In this document: piece by piece, positions 52,074 through 60,385 of the stretch
How the letters are laid out: each line of letters starts with the position of its first letter
Numbering within the stretch: the stretch's first letter is position 1
DNA from: an uncultured Lachnospiraceae bacterium
GTDB lineage: Bacteria; Bacillota; Clostridia; Lachnospirales; Lachnospiraceae
Direction: 5' to 3'
Assembly (NCBI GenBank): GCA_947173495.1
Contig: CAMWFQ010000007.1
Span: 124,001 to 188,000, forward strand
DNA: 64,000 bases
The notes under the pieces: generated by a model
The model's input: the letters and a program-made list of their open reading frames with translations, nothing else
What the model was told of the DNA's origin: nothing
The model's database searches: none
Made by a program: the position numbers and the translations under genes

Positions 52074-53552
52074 TTAAAACTGCATATAAATAAACTGCTC
52101 TGTATGATAGCCCGGTCCATATATTCCGAAAATGAGAATTGTCATAATCAACAGATAAAAAGCAAAATATCTGCCTGCATTTTTCTTCTGCTGAATAGCA
52201 GCAGGAAGATGAATCCTTTTCCTGCTGCAAAACTCATCCACCGCCCACACCACTAAAATTCCGATCAAAATCAAGCTGATTTCCGCAATTCCAAGCTGAA
52301 GCGATAATGCCGTTTCCTTCCAGTCTGCCGGCCTGATCCCTGTGGTAAACATCCGGGTCACGTAATCCACAGCAGCATCCAGCGAATCCGCCCTGAAAAA
52401 GATCCAGGCAAACGCCACCTCCGCAAAAGTGAGCAGCCGGCCGCCTTTTATATGCCATCCGGCCTTCCGCATAAGCTCCTCCAGAACAGAATAGATTCCG
52501 TGAAGCAGCCCCCACACCACAAAATTCAGTCCGGCTCCATGCCACATTCCGCATACCAGAAAAACGATCATTGTATTTCTACATTTGATAAGAGTTCCCC
52601 GACGATTGCCGCCAAGGGGAATATAGAGATAGTCTCTCAGCCAGCTGCTCAGGGAAACATGCCACCTGCGCCAGAACTCCCCGATTCCGGATGCACAGTA
52701 AGGCGCCCTGAAATTCTGAGTAAGCTTTATACCGAACAGCTCCCCGCATCCCACTGCAATATACGAGTAACCTGCAAAATCACAGTAGATCTGTATCGTA
52801 TAGAAAAAGGCCCCCGCCGCAAGCCAGGCACTGTCAAACCGTGCCGGATCTCCAAAAATCTGGTTTACTGTCACCGCCAGCCGGTCGGCCACCACCATTT
52901 TCATAAAATAGCCCCATAGTATATAGGTAAAAGCCAGCGACAGTCTTCCTCTGTGAAAAGGCTTCACTTCCTCCAGCCTCCTTAACTGGGGAAGAAATTC
53001 CTGTTCTCTCTCAATAGGCCCGCTCACCAGCTTCGGGAAAAAGGCAAGATAACAGCTTAAATACCAGAAGTTCTTTTCCGCAGGAGTCTTTTGCCTGTAC
53101 ACATCTGCCAGATATCCGATTGCCTGAAATAAGTAAAAGGATATCCCCACCGGCATTACCATACGCTCCAGAGCACTCCAGATTCCCGGACTTTCCGTGC
53201 CGGATGCACCCGCCTCCCCTGATGCGCTGCCTGCTGCCTGACAGACAAAAGAAGCAAAAGCCGGGACATATTTATAAATGCACAGAAGGATTATATAACT
53301 GCAGATCCAAAATGCCAGCCAGCCTTTTGCAGATCTCTCACGCCCCCTTTTCCACAATCCCTCTATCTGCATTCCGCCCGCCCAGGTACAGACTGAAATG
53401 AGAAGAAGTACCGCCAGCGCGCGCAGATCGATCCTTGCGCAGAAGCAGAGACTTGCCCCCAGTAGCAAAAAGGGCCGGCATTTCGCAGGCAGCAAAAAAA
53501 ACAATACAAAAACAAGTCCCAGAAAAACAGGGAAAAATACTGACACAAACAA
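52074..53552 (-). CDS. MBOAT family O-acyltransferase, second pair
   Basis: The 492-residue polytopic protein has the MBOAT landmarks MPVGISFYLFQAIGYLADVY, FFPKLVSGPIEREQEF, YCDFAGYSYIAVGCGELFGI, FWRRWHVSLSSWLRDYLYIP, LGGNRRG and the invariant His in VCGMWHGAGLNF. It is the AlgI/DltB-like group that works with an SGNH protein, here the next gene. A TTG at 53552 is used, with GGTGGTGA about 8 nt ahead; a GTG two codons later is an alternative. It lies in a separate unit from the first MBOAT and shares limited sequence with it, so the two probably act on different sites. Confidence 0.93.
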   Translation of the reverse strand: MFVSVFFPVFLGLVFVLFFLLPAKCRPFLLLGASLCFCARIDLRALAVLLLISVCTWAGGMQIEGLWKRGRERSAKGWLAFWICSYIILLCIYKYVPAFASFVCQAAGSASGEAGASGTESPGIWSALERMVMPVGISFYLFQAIGYLADVYRQKTPAEKNFWYLSCYLAFFPKLVSGPIEREQEFLPQLRRLEEVKPFHRGRLSLAFTYILWGYFMKMVVADRLAVTVNQIFGDPARFDSAWLAAGAFFYTIQIYCDFAGYSYIAVGCGELFGIKLTQNFRAPYCASGIGEFWRRWHVSLSSWLRDYLYIPLGGNRRGTLIKCRNTMIVFLVCGMWHGAGLNFVVWGLLHGIYSVLEELMRKAGWHIKGGRLLTFAEVAFAWIFFRADSLDAAVDYVTRMFTTGIRPADWKETALSLQLGIAEISLILIGILVVWAVDEFCSRKRIHLPAAIQQKKNAGRYFAFYLLIMTILIFGIYGPGYHTEQFIYMQF

Positions 53553-53915
53553 AACTGTTCACCACCATCATTCATGATTAAATTTTCACGAACTCTTATT
53601 TGCTGCCTGTCTTTTCACTGAAACAGAATTTCTATGAAAATATATTTTCTATGGAAATATCATTTTCACGCCTGTCCGGCGCCGGATCCCATACAAAAGC
53701 TGTCTCATTAAAAGCTTGGCTTTAACACAAACTGATTTCTTCAAAATCAGCGATCGTATCAACTGATAATTAGTATAAACAAAAAAGCAGCCTTTTAACA
53801 GACTGCTCTTCCAAAATTAAGAAATATTTAAAAGTTCCTTCATGATTTCTTGCGAATTAATCGAACGGGGACATTTTCGCACACCTGCGCCTCAAGACCC
53901 TTGCGCCAGCTGCGC
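53553..53915. other. 363-bp intergenic region
   Basis: The gap between the GH35 gene and the second MBOAT gene contains the terminator at 53781-53807, a 19-bp inverted repeat (53732-53750), a perfect 12-bp palindrome TCCGGCGCCGGA (53675-53686), and two direct near-copies of TTTCATAGAAA at about 53630-53665. I see no gene and no convincing promoter. Confidence 0.5.
53781..53807 (-). terminator. Intrinsic terminator after GH35 gene
   Basis: On the minus strand a 7-bp stem (one G-U pair; 53786-53792 with 53801-53807), with an 8-nt loop, is followed by six T residues. It lies about 110 nt after the GH35 stop and would close the right-hand glycan unit. Confidence 0.7.
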
Positions 53916-56030
53916 TCAGCGGTACTCTTCCCGCACCCTTATCTCACCCAGACTGCAGGCGCTCCCGTCCTCCATGGACGGCCATTTTTCTATGAAAATC
54001 GGATCCGTTTCATAGAGCCTTCGCACCACAATCTTCAGCTTTTCCGGGAAAGCAAAGTATCCAAGGCTCAGCAGAGCCTCCTGTCCGGTATAGAAATAAT
54101 CATTGATTTTATGCCCATCCTCAAAAACCTCCATACGCTCCCCTGCAAAGGTCATCTGCAAAATGGTATCCCGACCCTTCAGCCTGCTCTTTCTCCTCTC
54201 CTGAAGTGCTTCCTGCAAAAGCTCTCTCCTGACGAATCTCGTTCCGTAAGAAATTGTCAGTTCATACTCTGCCCTGTCAGCATCCTCAGCGGTCTTTTGC
54301 ACGCTTACCTGCGCCTTCTCCTCCTCGATCTTTCTCTCATAAACAAAAAAACGTCCCTCCTGTCCGCATTCCTCAAACCCACAGATTCCCTCCGGGGGCT
54401 TCGGGAAGCATCTGATCACCGTATGACTTGTTCCTGTCACACAGATCTTCCCGTCTTCCTCCCAGACCGGGTTTTCTGACAGGATCAGATACTCCTGATC
54501 CGTCTTCACCCGGAAGGCCAAAAGCGCATCTCTGCGGGAAAGATGCAGGATATCCTCCCGTCCCTCCCCTTCCCAGGTAAAGGCCGGATCCCTGTCTCCA
54601 TAAAACACATACGTATCCCCCGCTGCGGTGCGGAGACGGCACAAAGGCGTTGCCAGAGCATATGCCAGCACTGCATTTCCCAGTCTCATTCTGTAGGGAA
54701 AAAAGCCATATTCCCCATCCTTTATCTCCACAGGAGGAAAAGTCACGCTTCTTTCTCCCCTTCCCGCTGTAAAAATCACGTTTCTATGGGTCTCCATCCT
54801 CTGCCTTCTCTGATAATTATTGAAAAAAACATAGCCGTGATCTTCATCACATCTGACGGCCGTCCGCAGGGTATGCCGATCCCCGGGATATATTCTTTCT
54901 TCCGGAATCTCCGCCTCCAGCGCCGCCATATCTTCTCCAAAATCCTGCAGAAAACAGGCCAGCAGTCTGATCTCTCCGTAATGATCTGAAATTTCTCCAT
55001 ACTGCCTGATAGGCGCGTTAAAATCATAATTGATCTCCGGAAGATCATTTATATCCCCTGCCTGTCTGCTCTCCTGAAGGGTTGACCGCTTTCCCTGCGG
55101 ATTGCTTCCTCCATGATACATATAATAACCCAGCAGCGCCGCGCCGCTTCCCAGCTTCACCAGAGACATGGCGCCGATATCCTTTCCCCATGCCACCGGT
55201 CTCCGGTGTGCGGTTACCTGAAGCCCGCCGCCTAATTCCGCTGTCAGAAACGGAAAACGCGACTCGTCAAAGGTCACGCTCTCCTCCACATGGTGGTCGC
55301 AGGCGATCAGAGCATCATTCCTGATATGGCTGAATACATAATTGGCGTTGGGTTCTATCTCTGTTGTGCGGGGGTCCCAAGGGGCCTCGCAGTAGCCTCC
55401 CATCACCGGAAGCAAATCGCCAATGCTGGCTCCGCCCCATCCGGTGGCCGTATAAAAGGGAACCTGAAAACCGATCTCTCTGGCAAGTGCCGTAAGGGTG
55501 CGCATATGGCCATCCCCTGCATTTTTTCCATGAAGTGCTCCCACATGGCCATATTCGTTTTCAATCTGTATTCCAATTACAGGCCCGCCATCCTCATACA
55601 AAAGTCCCTCTGCCTGCTCATAAACCTTCTCCCAGTAGCGCTTTACAAATTTCAGATACCCTTCGTCATCACACCTCAGCGTGATGCCTTCCTTCTCTTT
55701 CAGCCAGTCCGGAAATCCTCCGTTTCGGACCTCCCCATGAGCCCATGGGCCAAGACGCAGAAACGCATAGAATCCCACCTTTTTACAGAGCAGTAAAAAC
55801 TGCCTTATGTTTCTGCAGTCCTCAAAATCAAAGACCCCTTCCTCCTCTTCATGGTGGATCCAGATTACATAACTGGAGACAATGATGATTCCCCCTGCTT
55901 TTATCTTCCGCAGAGATTCCTCCCACAAATCCGGCTTATATCTGCTGTAGTGCATTTCCCCCATGACCGGAAACCATGGCTTTCCTTCTCTTATGAGGTA
56001 ATGACTGTTGTAGTCAAAATCCTTTTTCAT
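53916..56030 (-). CDS. GH35 family beta-galactosidase
   Basis: The 704-residue enzyme has an N-terminal TIM barrel with PWFPVMGEMHYSR, the substrate-binding LRLGPWAHGEVRNGG and the proton donor in GPVIGIQIENEYG (Glu159). The nucleophile is FLTAELGGG (Glu265), and MYHGGSNPQG follows. Jelly-roll domains make up the C-terminal 300 residues. Family members hydrolyse beta-galactosides. There is no signal peptide, so it should be cytosolic. It is the last gene of a glycan synthesis unit, 81 bp after a GT-C protein. GAGGTGAATT precedes the ATG. Its place among synthesis genes, not a sugar-uptake locus, is unusual. Confidence 0.94.
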   Translation of the reverse strand: MKKDFDYNSHYLIREGKPWFPVMGEMHYSRYKPDLWEESLRKIKAGGIIIVSSYVIWIHHEEEEGVFDFEDCRNIRQFLLLCKKVGFYAFLRLGPWAHGEVRNGGFPDWLKEKEGITLRCDDEGYLKFVKRYWEKVYEQAEGLLYEDGGPVIGIQIENEYGHVGALHGKNAGDGHMRTLTALAREIGFQVPFYTATGWGGASIGDLLPVMGGYCEAPWDPRTTEIEPNANYVFSHIRNDALIACDHHVEESVTFDESRFPFLTAELGGGLQVTAHRRPVAWGKDIGAMSLVKLGSGAALLGYYMYHGGSNPQGKRSTLQESRQAGDINDLPEINYDFNAPIRQYGEISDHYGEIRLLACFLQDFGEDMAALEAEIPEERIYPGDRHTLRTAVRCDEDHGYVFFNNYQRRQRMETHRNVIFTAGRGERSVTFPPVEIKDGEYGFFPYRMRLGNAVLAYALATPLCRLRTAAGDTYVFYGDRDPAFTWEGEGREDILHLSRRDALLAFRVKTDQEYLILSENPVWEEDGKICVTGTSHTVIRCFPKPPEGICGFEECGQEGRFFVYERKIEEEKAQVSVQKTAEDADRAEYELTISYGTRFVRRELLQEALQERRKSRLKGRDTILQMTFAGERMEVFEDGHKINDYFYTGQEALLSLGYFAFPEKLKIVVRRLYETDPIFIEKWPSMEDGSACSLGEIRVREEYR

Positions 56031-56042
56031 AATTCACCTCAT

Positions 56043-56076
56043 TGCGCTGCATTGTTGCGCAAAGCCATAACATGGC
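56043..56076 (-). repeat. Leader repeat copy 2 with hairpin
   Basis: This is the second copy of the 34-bp element at 34276-34309. Its stem AAGCCAT-ATGGCTT keeps pairing through a paired base change. It lies 13 bp upstream of the GH35 start codon and covers part of its leader. Confidence 0.6.
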
Positions 56077-56111
56077 TTTTCTTCTCCTCTGCACTCCTCT
56101 GTCAGTGAGAT

Positions 56112-58292
56112 TTAAAACGCAATCACCAGAAACTCCCCTTCCGTCTTCTCTTTCATTCCCTCCGCAAGCCGCCTGGCCACACTTTCATCATATTCCCCTG
56201 ACTCCAGCATGACCTGTACAAACTCCCGGCGAATGCACAGGTAGTCTGATCCATAATAGGTTTCCTTCAGACTCTCGAAGGTATCTGCAGGGCTGATGGT
56301 ACCCTCCACCACATCCGGCCGGTAATAGGATGCGCGAAAATCAATATCATTAAAGATCACCACCGACTTTTCAGGGATCTCTCTGTAGGCCTCATCCCAC
56401 TGTCCGGTAATCCGGGCATAATATCCATCTGAAAGCTCCATACCGTCATTTTCGAAAACCGCAAGCACCGCCAGGATCACCAGAGACGCCGCTGCTCCTG
56501 CCAGAAAATGAAGTCCCTTTTTCCCCCTGATTCCCGGAAGCAGGAGCCCGATCAGTCCGATGCACAGCAAAAAGCTGGCAGGCTCAAAAAACCGGAAGTA
56601 AAAACTGTCCATGGAGGAAAAATACCGTATCACAATAAAAACCAGGTAATAGATCACAGACATGGCGATCATCACCGACTCCCTGGTAAAGGGTCTGTAC
56701 CGCTTTATCACAAACAGAGTAAGCCCCACCAGAACGATCACCACCACAAACACCTTCAGATTATAAGGAAAGCCCTCAATCAGCTCCGGTATCTGCAGAG
56801 AAAACACATTGCAGACTTCCGTCAGCAGGCTTTCGATCAGGTCGTTGGTGAGCCTCTCATAGTCATCCCACCAGAGAGACCTGCTGACCCCGGAGGCCAT
56901 GCCGTTTTTGATCTTATTCATAAGCAGGTAGGCCATGCTCATGCTTCCCGAGGCAAAGGCCGTTACTGCCAATGCTGCCGCCTTTTTGAAATATCTCTTT
57001 TCCCTGCTCCGGAAGTACTTCCCAAGCAGACACAAAATATAGCACCCTGTCACGATCCATACATATATGCCGAAGTATCTGGTGAGAAAGCAGCACAGAC
57101 CCAGGATCCCCAGCAGAATATACCATTTGCCATGAGGCTCTTCCTCTCCCAGTATTTTCGCCAGCACCAGTGAAAATCCCAGCAGAAACAGCATAAAGGG
57201 GATCTCGCTCCAGGTGTAGTAGGCAAGATTCAGAAAACCGATGTTGGTCAGGCACAGGGCATACACCCAGGCGTCCTTTTTGAAACACAGCCGCATCAGA
57301 AGCAGAATCAGTCCACAGATCACCATAGTCAATAGTTTGGATGCCAGGTAAGCGTCTGTCCCCGTGACTATCATGGTCAATGCAATCAGCGCCGGATATA
57401 CAATGGGCCAGTTGGCAAACCAGTTATGGTATCCCGCCAGTCCATCGTAATGAAAGCCAAATCCTTCCCGCAGATTTACCGCTTCCCTCAAATATCCCGC
57501 CGAATCGGCCGAGATATAAACGCCTTTCAGATAGGCCCTGGAATAAATACTCACACACACTGCCAGAAACACCAGGAGCAAGAACAGATCATTGCCGTAT
57601 TTCCGAAAAAAAGCAGCAAAGGGAATCTTCCTGATCCTGTTCCACATCCTCTCAAATCCAAAGAGAATTCCCAGGATCAAAATCAGCGTTACGGCAACGC
57701 ATACAGGAATGGAATAGTACAGAATCTCTCCATAAGTAACTGAGACTGTTTCCACCCGGCTGATTCCGAGAGAAATGCCACTCTCTGCAGGCTCTCCGTT
57801 TTTCAGGACCGTCTCTTCAAAAGGAAGGACATTCTCTCCTCCTTCCGGTACCTGCATAAAGTAGGGCTCGCTTCCATCCGCCAGAATGGAGATCAGATAT
57901 TCCCGTCCTTTCACAAAGCTCAGATCTGCGGGAACCGAAAACCATTTGCCGGGAACGATGGTCTCCGCCGGTATCACCTGATTGAGCAGAAGCGCTGAGG
58001 AGTCATCACTCACCGCAATGCGCACGGTTCCTCTGCTCTCCTCTGAAAGATTGACCATAAGAAGCAAAAGGCCTCCCGCATTAAAATCCTCCTTTGCCTT
58101 CAGCCTCACTTCAAGGGGCTCTCCCTCCTCACATTCCACATAAACCGGTTCCTCCACGATTTCCGGAAAAATCTCCGTAGTTCTGCGGCCGTTCTGCGCC
58201 GTGTGGGTGAGAACCAGCATGGCAGCTGCAAATCCTGCCAGAACCAGCACAATATATATAATCTTAAAGACTGCTCGTTTTTTTTCCCTCAT
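56112..58292 (-). CDS. GT-C-like membrane glycosyltransferase with outer beta domain, 726 aa
   Basis: After one N-terminal helix (about 8-29) an outer beta-sandwich spans about 40-190 (VYVECEEGEPLEVRLKAKE, VPADLSFVKGREYLISI). A polytopic region of about 12 helices follows, with SADSAGYLREAVNLREGFG as the GT-C acidic loop and NWPIVYPALIALTMI next to it. A final outer tail ends the protein. Beta domains placed before a GT-C core are not usual. No strong ribosome binding site is seen; AGGA lies 11 nt before the ATG. It is flanked by a flavoprotein gene and GH35. Confidence 0.83.
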   Translation of the reverse strand: MREKKRAVFKIIYIVLVLAGFAAAMLVLTHTAQNGRRTTEIFPEIVEEPVYVECEEGEPLEVRLKAKEDFNAGGLLLLMVNLSEESRGTVRIAVSDDSSALLLNQVIPAETIVPGKWFSVPADLSFVKGREYLISILADGSEPYFMQVPEGGENVLPFEETVLKNGEPAESGISLGISRVETVSVTYGEILYYSIPVCVAVTLILILGILFGFERMWNRIRKIPFAAFFRKYGNDLFLLLVFLAVCVSIYSRAYLKGVYISADSAGYLREAVNLREGFGFHYDGLAGYHNWFANWPIVYPALIALTMIVTGTDAYLASKLLTMVICGLILLLMRLCFKKDAWVYALCLTNIGFLNLAYYTWSEIPFMLFLLGFSLVLAKILGEEEPHGKWYILLGILGLCCFLTRYFGIYVWIVTGCYILCLLGKYFRSREKRYFKKAAALAVTAFASGSMSMAYLLMNKIKNGMASGVSRSLWWDDYERLTNDLIESLLTEVCNVFSLQIPELIEGFPYNLKVFVVVIVLVGLTLFVIKRYRPFTRESVMIAMSVIYYLVFIVIRYFSSMDSFYFRFFEPASFLLCIGLIGLLLPGIRGKKGLHFLAGAAASLVILAVLAVFENDGMELSDGYYARITGQWDEAYREIPEKSVVIFNDIDFRASYYRPDVVEGTISPADTFESLKETYYGSDYLCIRREFVQVMLESGEYDESVARRLAEGMKEKTEGEFLVIAF

Positions 58293-58338
58293 GTATTGAA
58301 AATTCCTGTCCCTTTCCTGATCGATCCATGCGTCCGGA

Positions 58339-59592
58339 TCAGCCGCAGAGCTGGTCCGCCAGCTTCATCGCCTTCTCCACCACTACATCGGAATTATGGT
58401 GGGCATGCTCTCCCCACCGTCCCAGACCATAGATTCCCCTTGCGGCACAGTACCCCAGCAGCTTTTCCATAATCTCCGGTTTGCCCACAGTATTCAGAGG
58501 ATACGCATAGTCACTGACATAATAACATGTATTCTCATTGTGTTCCGACTCACATCCGCCGGCACTCTTCGTTTCCGGATACATCGCTGTCCGCTCCTGC
58601 CGCGTCTCCAGCCAATGCCCCCTGCTTCCCGGGCAGAAATTATGCCGCACTAATATTCTGTGCCAGGTCACTTTTAAATCCGGCACATAAATCCACTGTG
58701 CCGGCGTATCCAGGTTCTCACCACAATATCTGGTCTCGATCGCACTATGCTTAAGTTCTTTAATCGCGTTCGTCATTTCTTCAGGCATCCCTGTCAAGCT
58801 CTTAAATTCTCTCCATGGTATCGTAGTGACGATTATATCCGCCTCATATGTATCCCCTGATACGGTTCTCACTCTCCGGACATCACATTCCAGACAGGAC
58901 ACCTCTGCATGATAACGCACACAGGGACTGATCTCCTGTGCCATTCTCCGCCAAATCTCCCCATAGCCATAATGCTTCGGATAATAAAAACTGGCATGCC
59001 CAGGCTGCCTTCCGCAGGGCTTATGGATCAGACAGGACCTGAGTGTATCTTCAAAGCTCACATCCGGCAGCTTCTCCAGCCAATAGGTGCCAAGTGTATC
59101 CAGTTCATCCGCAAACATTTTCTGATTGTAGGGCAGCATATAATCCTCTGCAATCCGCCTCCCCAGTTTCCAGAAAATCCAGTCGGTAAATTTTTCCGGG
59201 CAGGGCAGGCCGCTGTTACATCCGGCCTTTGCTATGGATGCCAGATAAGTCACCTGCCTCTCCAGATCCATCTGCCAGATATTTGCCTCCAGAGGATGGC
59301 TCACCACCATCCCGCCCAAATCGATCCTGCTGTCCCGCCGGAATAAATTCCACTCCTGCTCAGGCAGAAACTGAAACAGGAATTCATTCACCTTCGGCCT
59401 TTTTACATCCAGAAAATGCCCTCCGCCAATGTCAAACGGACTGCCATCCACCACGGCAGAGCGGCACAATCCTCCCGCTTCCTCTTCCTTTTCCAGAACC
59501 AGAAAAGAAGTCTCGCCCTTTCTTTTCAGGCAATTTGCAAATGTAAGCCCCGCAGGACCGCCGCCCAGAATCAGATACTTTACCTTTTCCAT
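58339..59592 (-). CDS. FAD-dependent oxidoreductase, UDP-galactopyranose mutase-like, second copy
   Basis: This 417-residue flavoprotein shows the N-terminal motif LILGGGPAGLTFANCL, then GGLCRSAVVDGSPFDIGGGHF, typical of the UDP-galactopyranose mutase/amine-oxidase-like fold. The C-terminal FAD contact YGLGRWGEHAHHNSDVVVE is present. It lacks a clear ribosome binding site, but its leader has GCAGAAATGGTG close to the ATG, as in other glycan genes here. It is shorter than its relative at 39723-41297 by about 100 residues. It probably changes the ring or oxidation state of a sugar, but the substrate is not readable. Confidence 0.86.
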   Translation of the reverse strand: MEKVKYLILGGGPAGLTFANCLKRKGETSFLVLEKEEEAGGLCRSAVVDGSPFDIGGGHFLDVKRPKVNEFLFQFLPEQEWNLFRRDSRIDLGGMVVSHPLEANIWQMDLERQVTYLASIAKAGCNSGLPCPEKFTDWIFWKLGRRIAEDYMLPYNQKMFADELDTLGTYWLEKLPDVSFEDTLRSCLIHKPCGRQPGHASFYYPKHYGYGEIWRRMAQEISPCVRYHAEVSCLECDVRRVRTVSGDTYEADIIVTTIPWREFKSLTGMPEEMTNAIKELKHSAIETRYCGENLDTPAQWIYVPDLKVTWHRILVRHNFCPGSRGHWLETRQERTAMYPETKSAGGCESEHNENTCYYVSDYAYPLNTVGKPEIMEKLLGYCAARGIYGLGRWGEHAHHNSDVVVEKAMKLADQLCG

Positions 59593-59616
59593 TTTTTACA
59601 CCATTTCTGCTTATTT

Positions 59617-60327
59617 TTATTTATGTACACAAGTCTCATGCTTCTTCAGCATAAAAAGGATCCTGAGCGCTTCTGTAACCGAACTGGCCTTCAGGCTGGA
59701 GGCTGTCCCCACATAATGAATCGGGACCTCTATCGTCCGTAAATTTCTGCAATAATACCTCATTTCTGTCTGGTACATATGCCCCCTGGAAAGAAACTGA
59801 TCCAGCCTTAAATTTTCCAATATCTTTCTCTGAAATCCCTCAAAACCGCTTGTCATATCCTCCAGTCCGGTTCCAAGAACAAAATTCGATAAAAAAGTTC
59901 CTCCCTGGCTCAGCATTCTCCGATATAAAGGCTGTTCTCTCATGGAGCCGCCCTTCATGAATCTGGACCCCCATACGCAGTCATATCCCTCTTCCAGCTT
60001 CTCCAGAAACTGGGGTATTTCAGAAGGAAGGTGGCTTCCCCCTCCATCCATCTCGATGATCTGTTCCGCTCCATCCGCAAGCGCCTGCCGGAATCCTTCC
60101 AGATAACAGGTGATCACTCCTCTGGATTCCGGGTAAAAAATACACTTTACCCTGTCGCTGCTCTTCTCTCTCTCCCGGATAATCTCCTCTGTCCGGTCTC
60201 TGGAATAAGTATCGATCACAGGATATATGTATAAATTATCATAGGGCAGACCCAAAATTTCATCCAGAATCCACCCCATGGTCGCTTCTTCATTTGCCAC
60301 CGGCATCACGATAATTGTTTTTTTCAT
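59617..60327 (-). CDS. GT2 polyprenyl-phosphate sugar synthase-like (DPM1 type)
   Basis: This 236-residue cytosolic GT2 enzyme has TIIVMPVANEEATMGWILDEI, a metal-binding MDGGGSHLP in place of the usual DxD, WGSRF and the hallmark DMTSGFEGF of dolichyl- or polyprenyl-phosphate mannose/glucose synthases. It lacks membrane helices, as in the soluble class. These enzymes supply lipid-linked sugars used by GT-C proteins outside. The ATG at 60327 is preceded by GAGGGTGGAA; the longer frame to 60414 overlaps the DUF6056-like gene. A second GT2 with similar features is at 63062-63889. Confidence 0.86.
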   Translation of the reverse strand: MKKTIIVMPVANEEATMGWILDEILGLPYDNLYIYPVIDTYSRDRTEEIIREREKSSDRVKCIFYPESRGVITCYLEGFRQALADGAEQIIEMDGGGSHLPSEIPQFLEKLEEGYDCVWGSRFMKGGSMREQPLYRRMLSQGGTFLSNFVLGTGLEDMTSGFEGFQRKILENLRLDQFLSRGHMYQTEMRYYCRNLRTIEVPIHYVGTASSLKASSVTEALRILFMLKKHETCVHK

Positions 60328-60385
60328 TTCCACCCTCATTTGTAATGCTGCTTTTGCCGCTCTTTGCTGTTTATGGCAGGCAGTC

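Noticed and set aside
53553-53915. Insertion-sequence remnant in the 363-bp gap
   Set aside because: The inverted repeats are short and unrelated to each other, and no transposase fragment or target duplication is visible.
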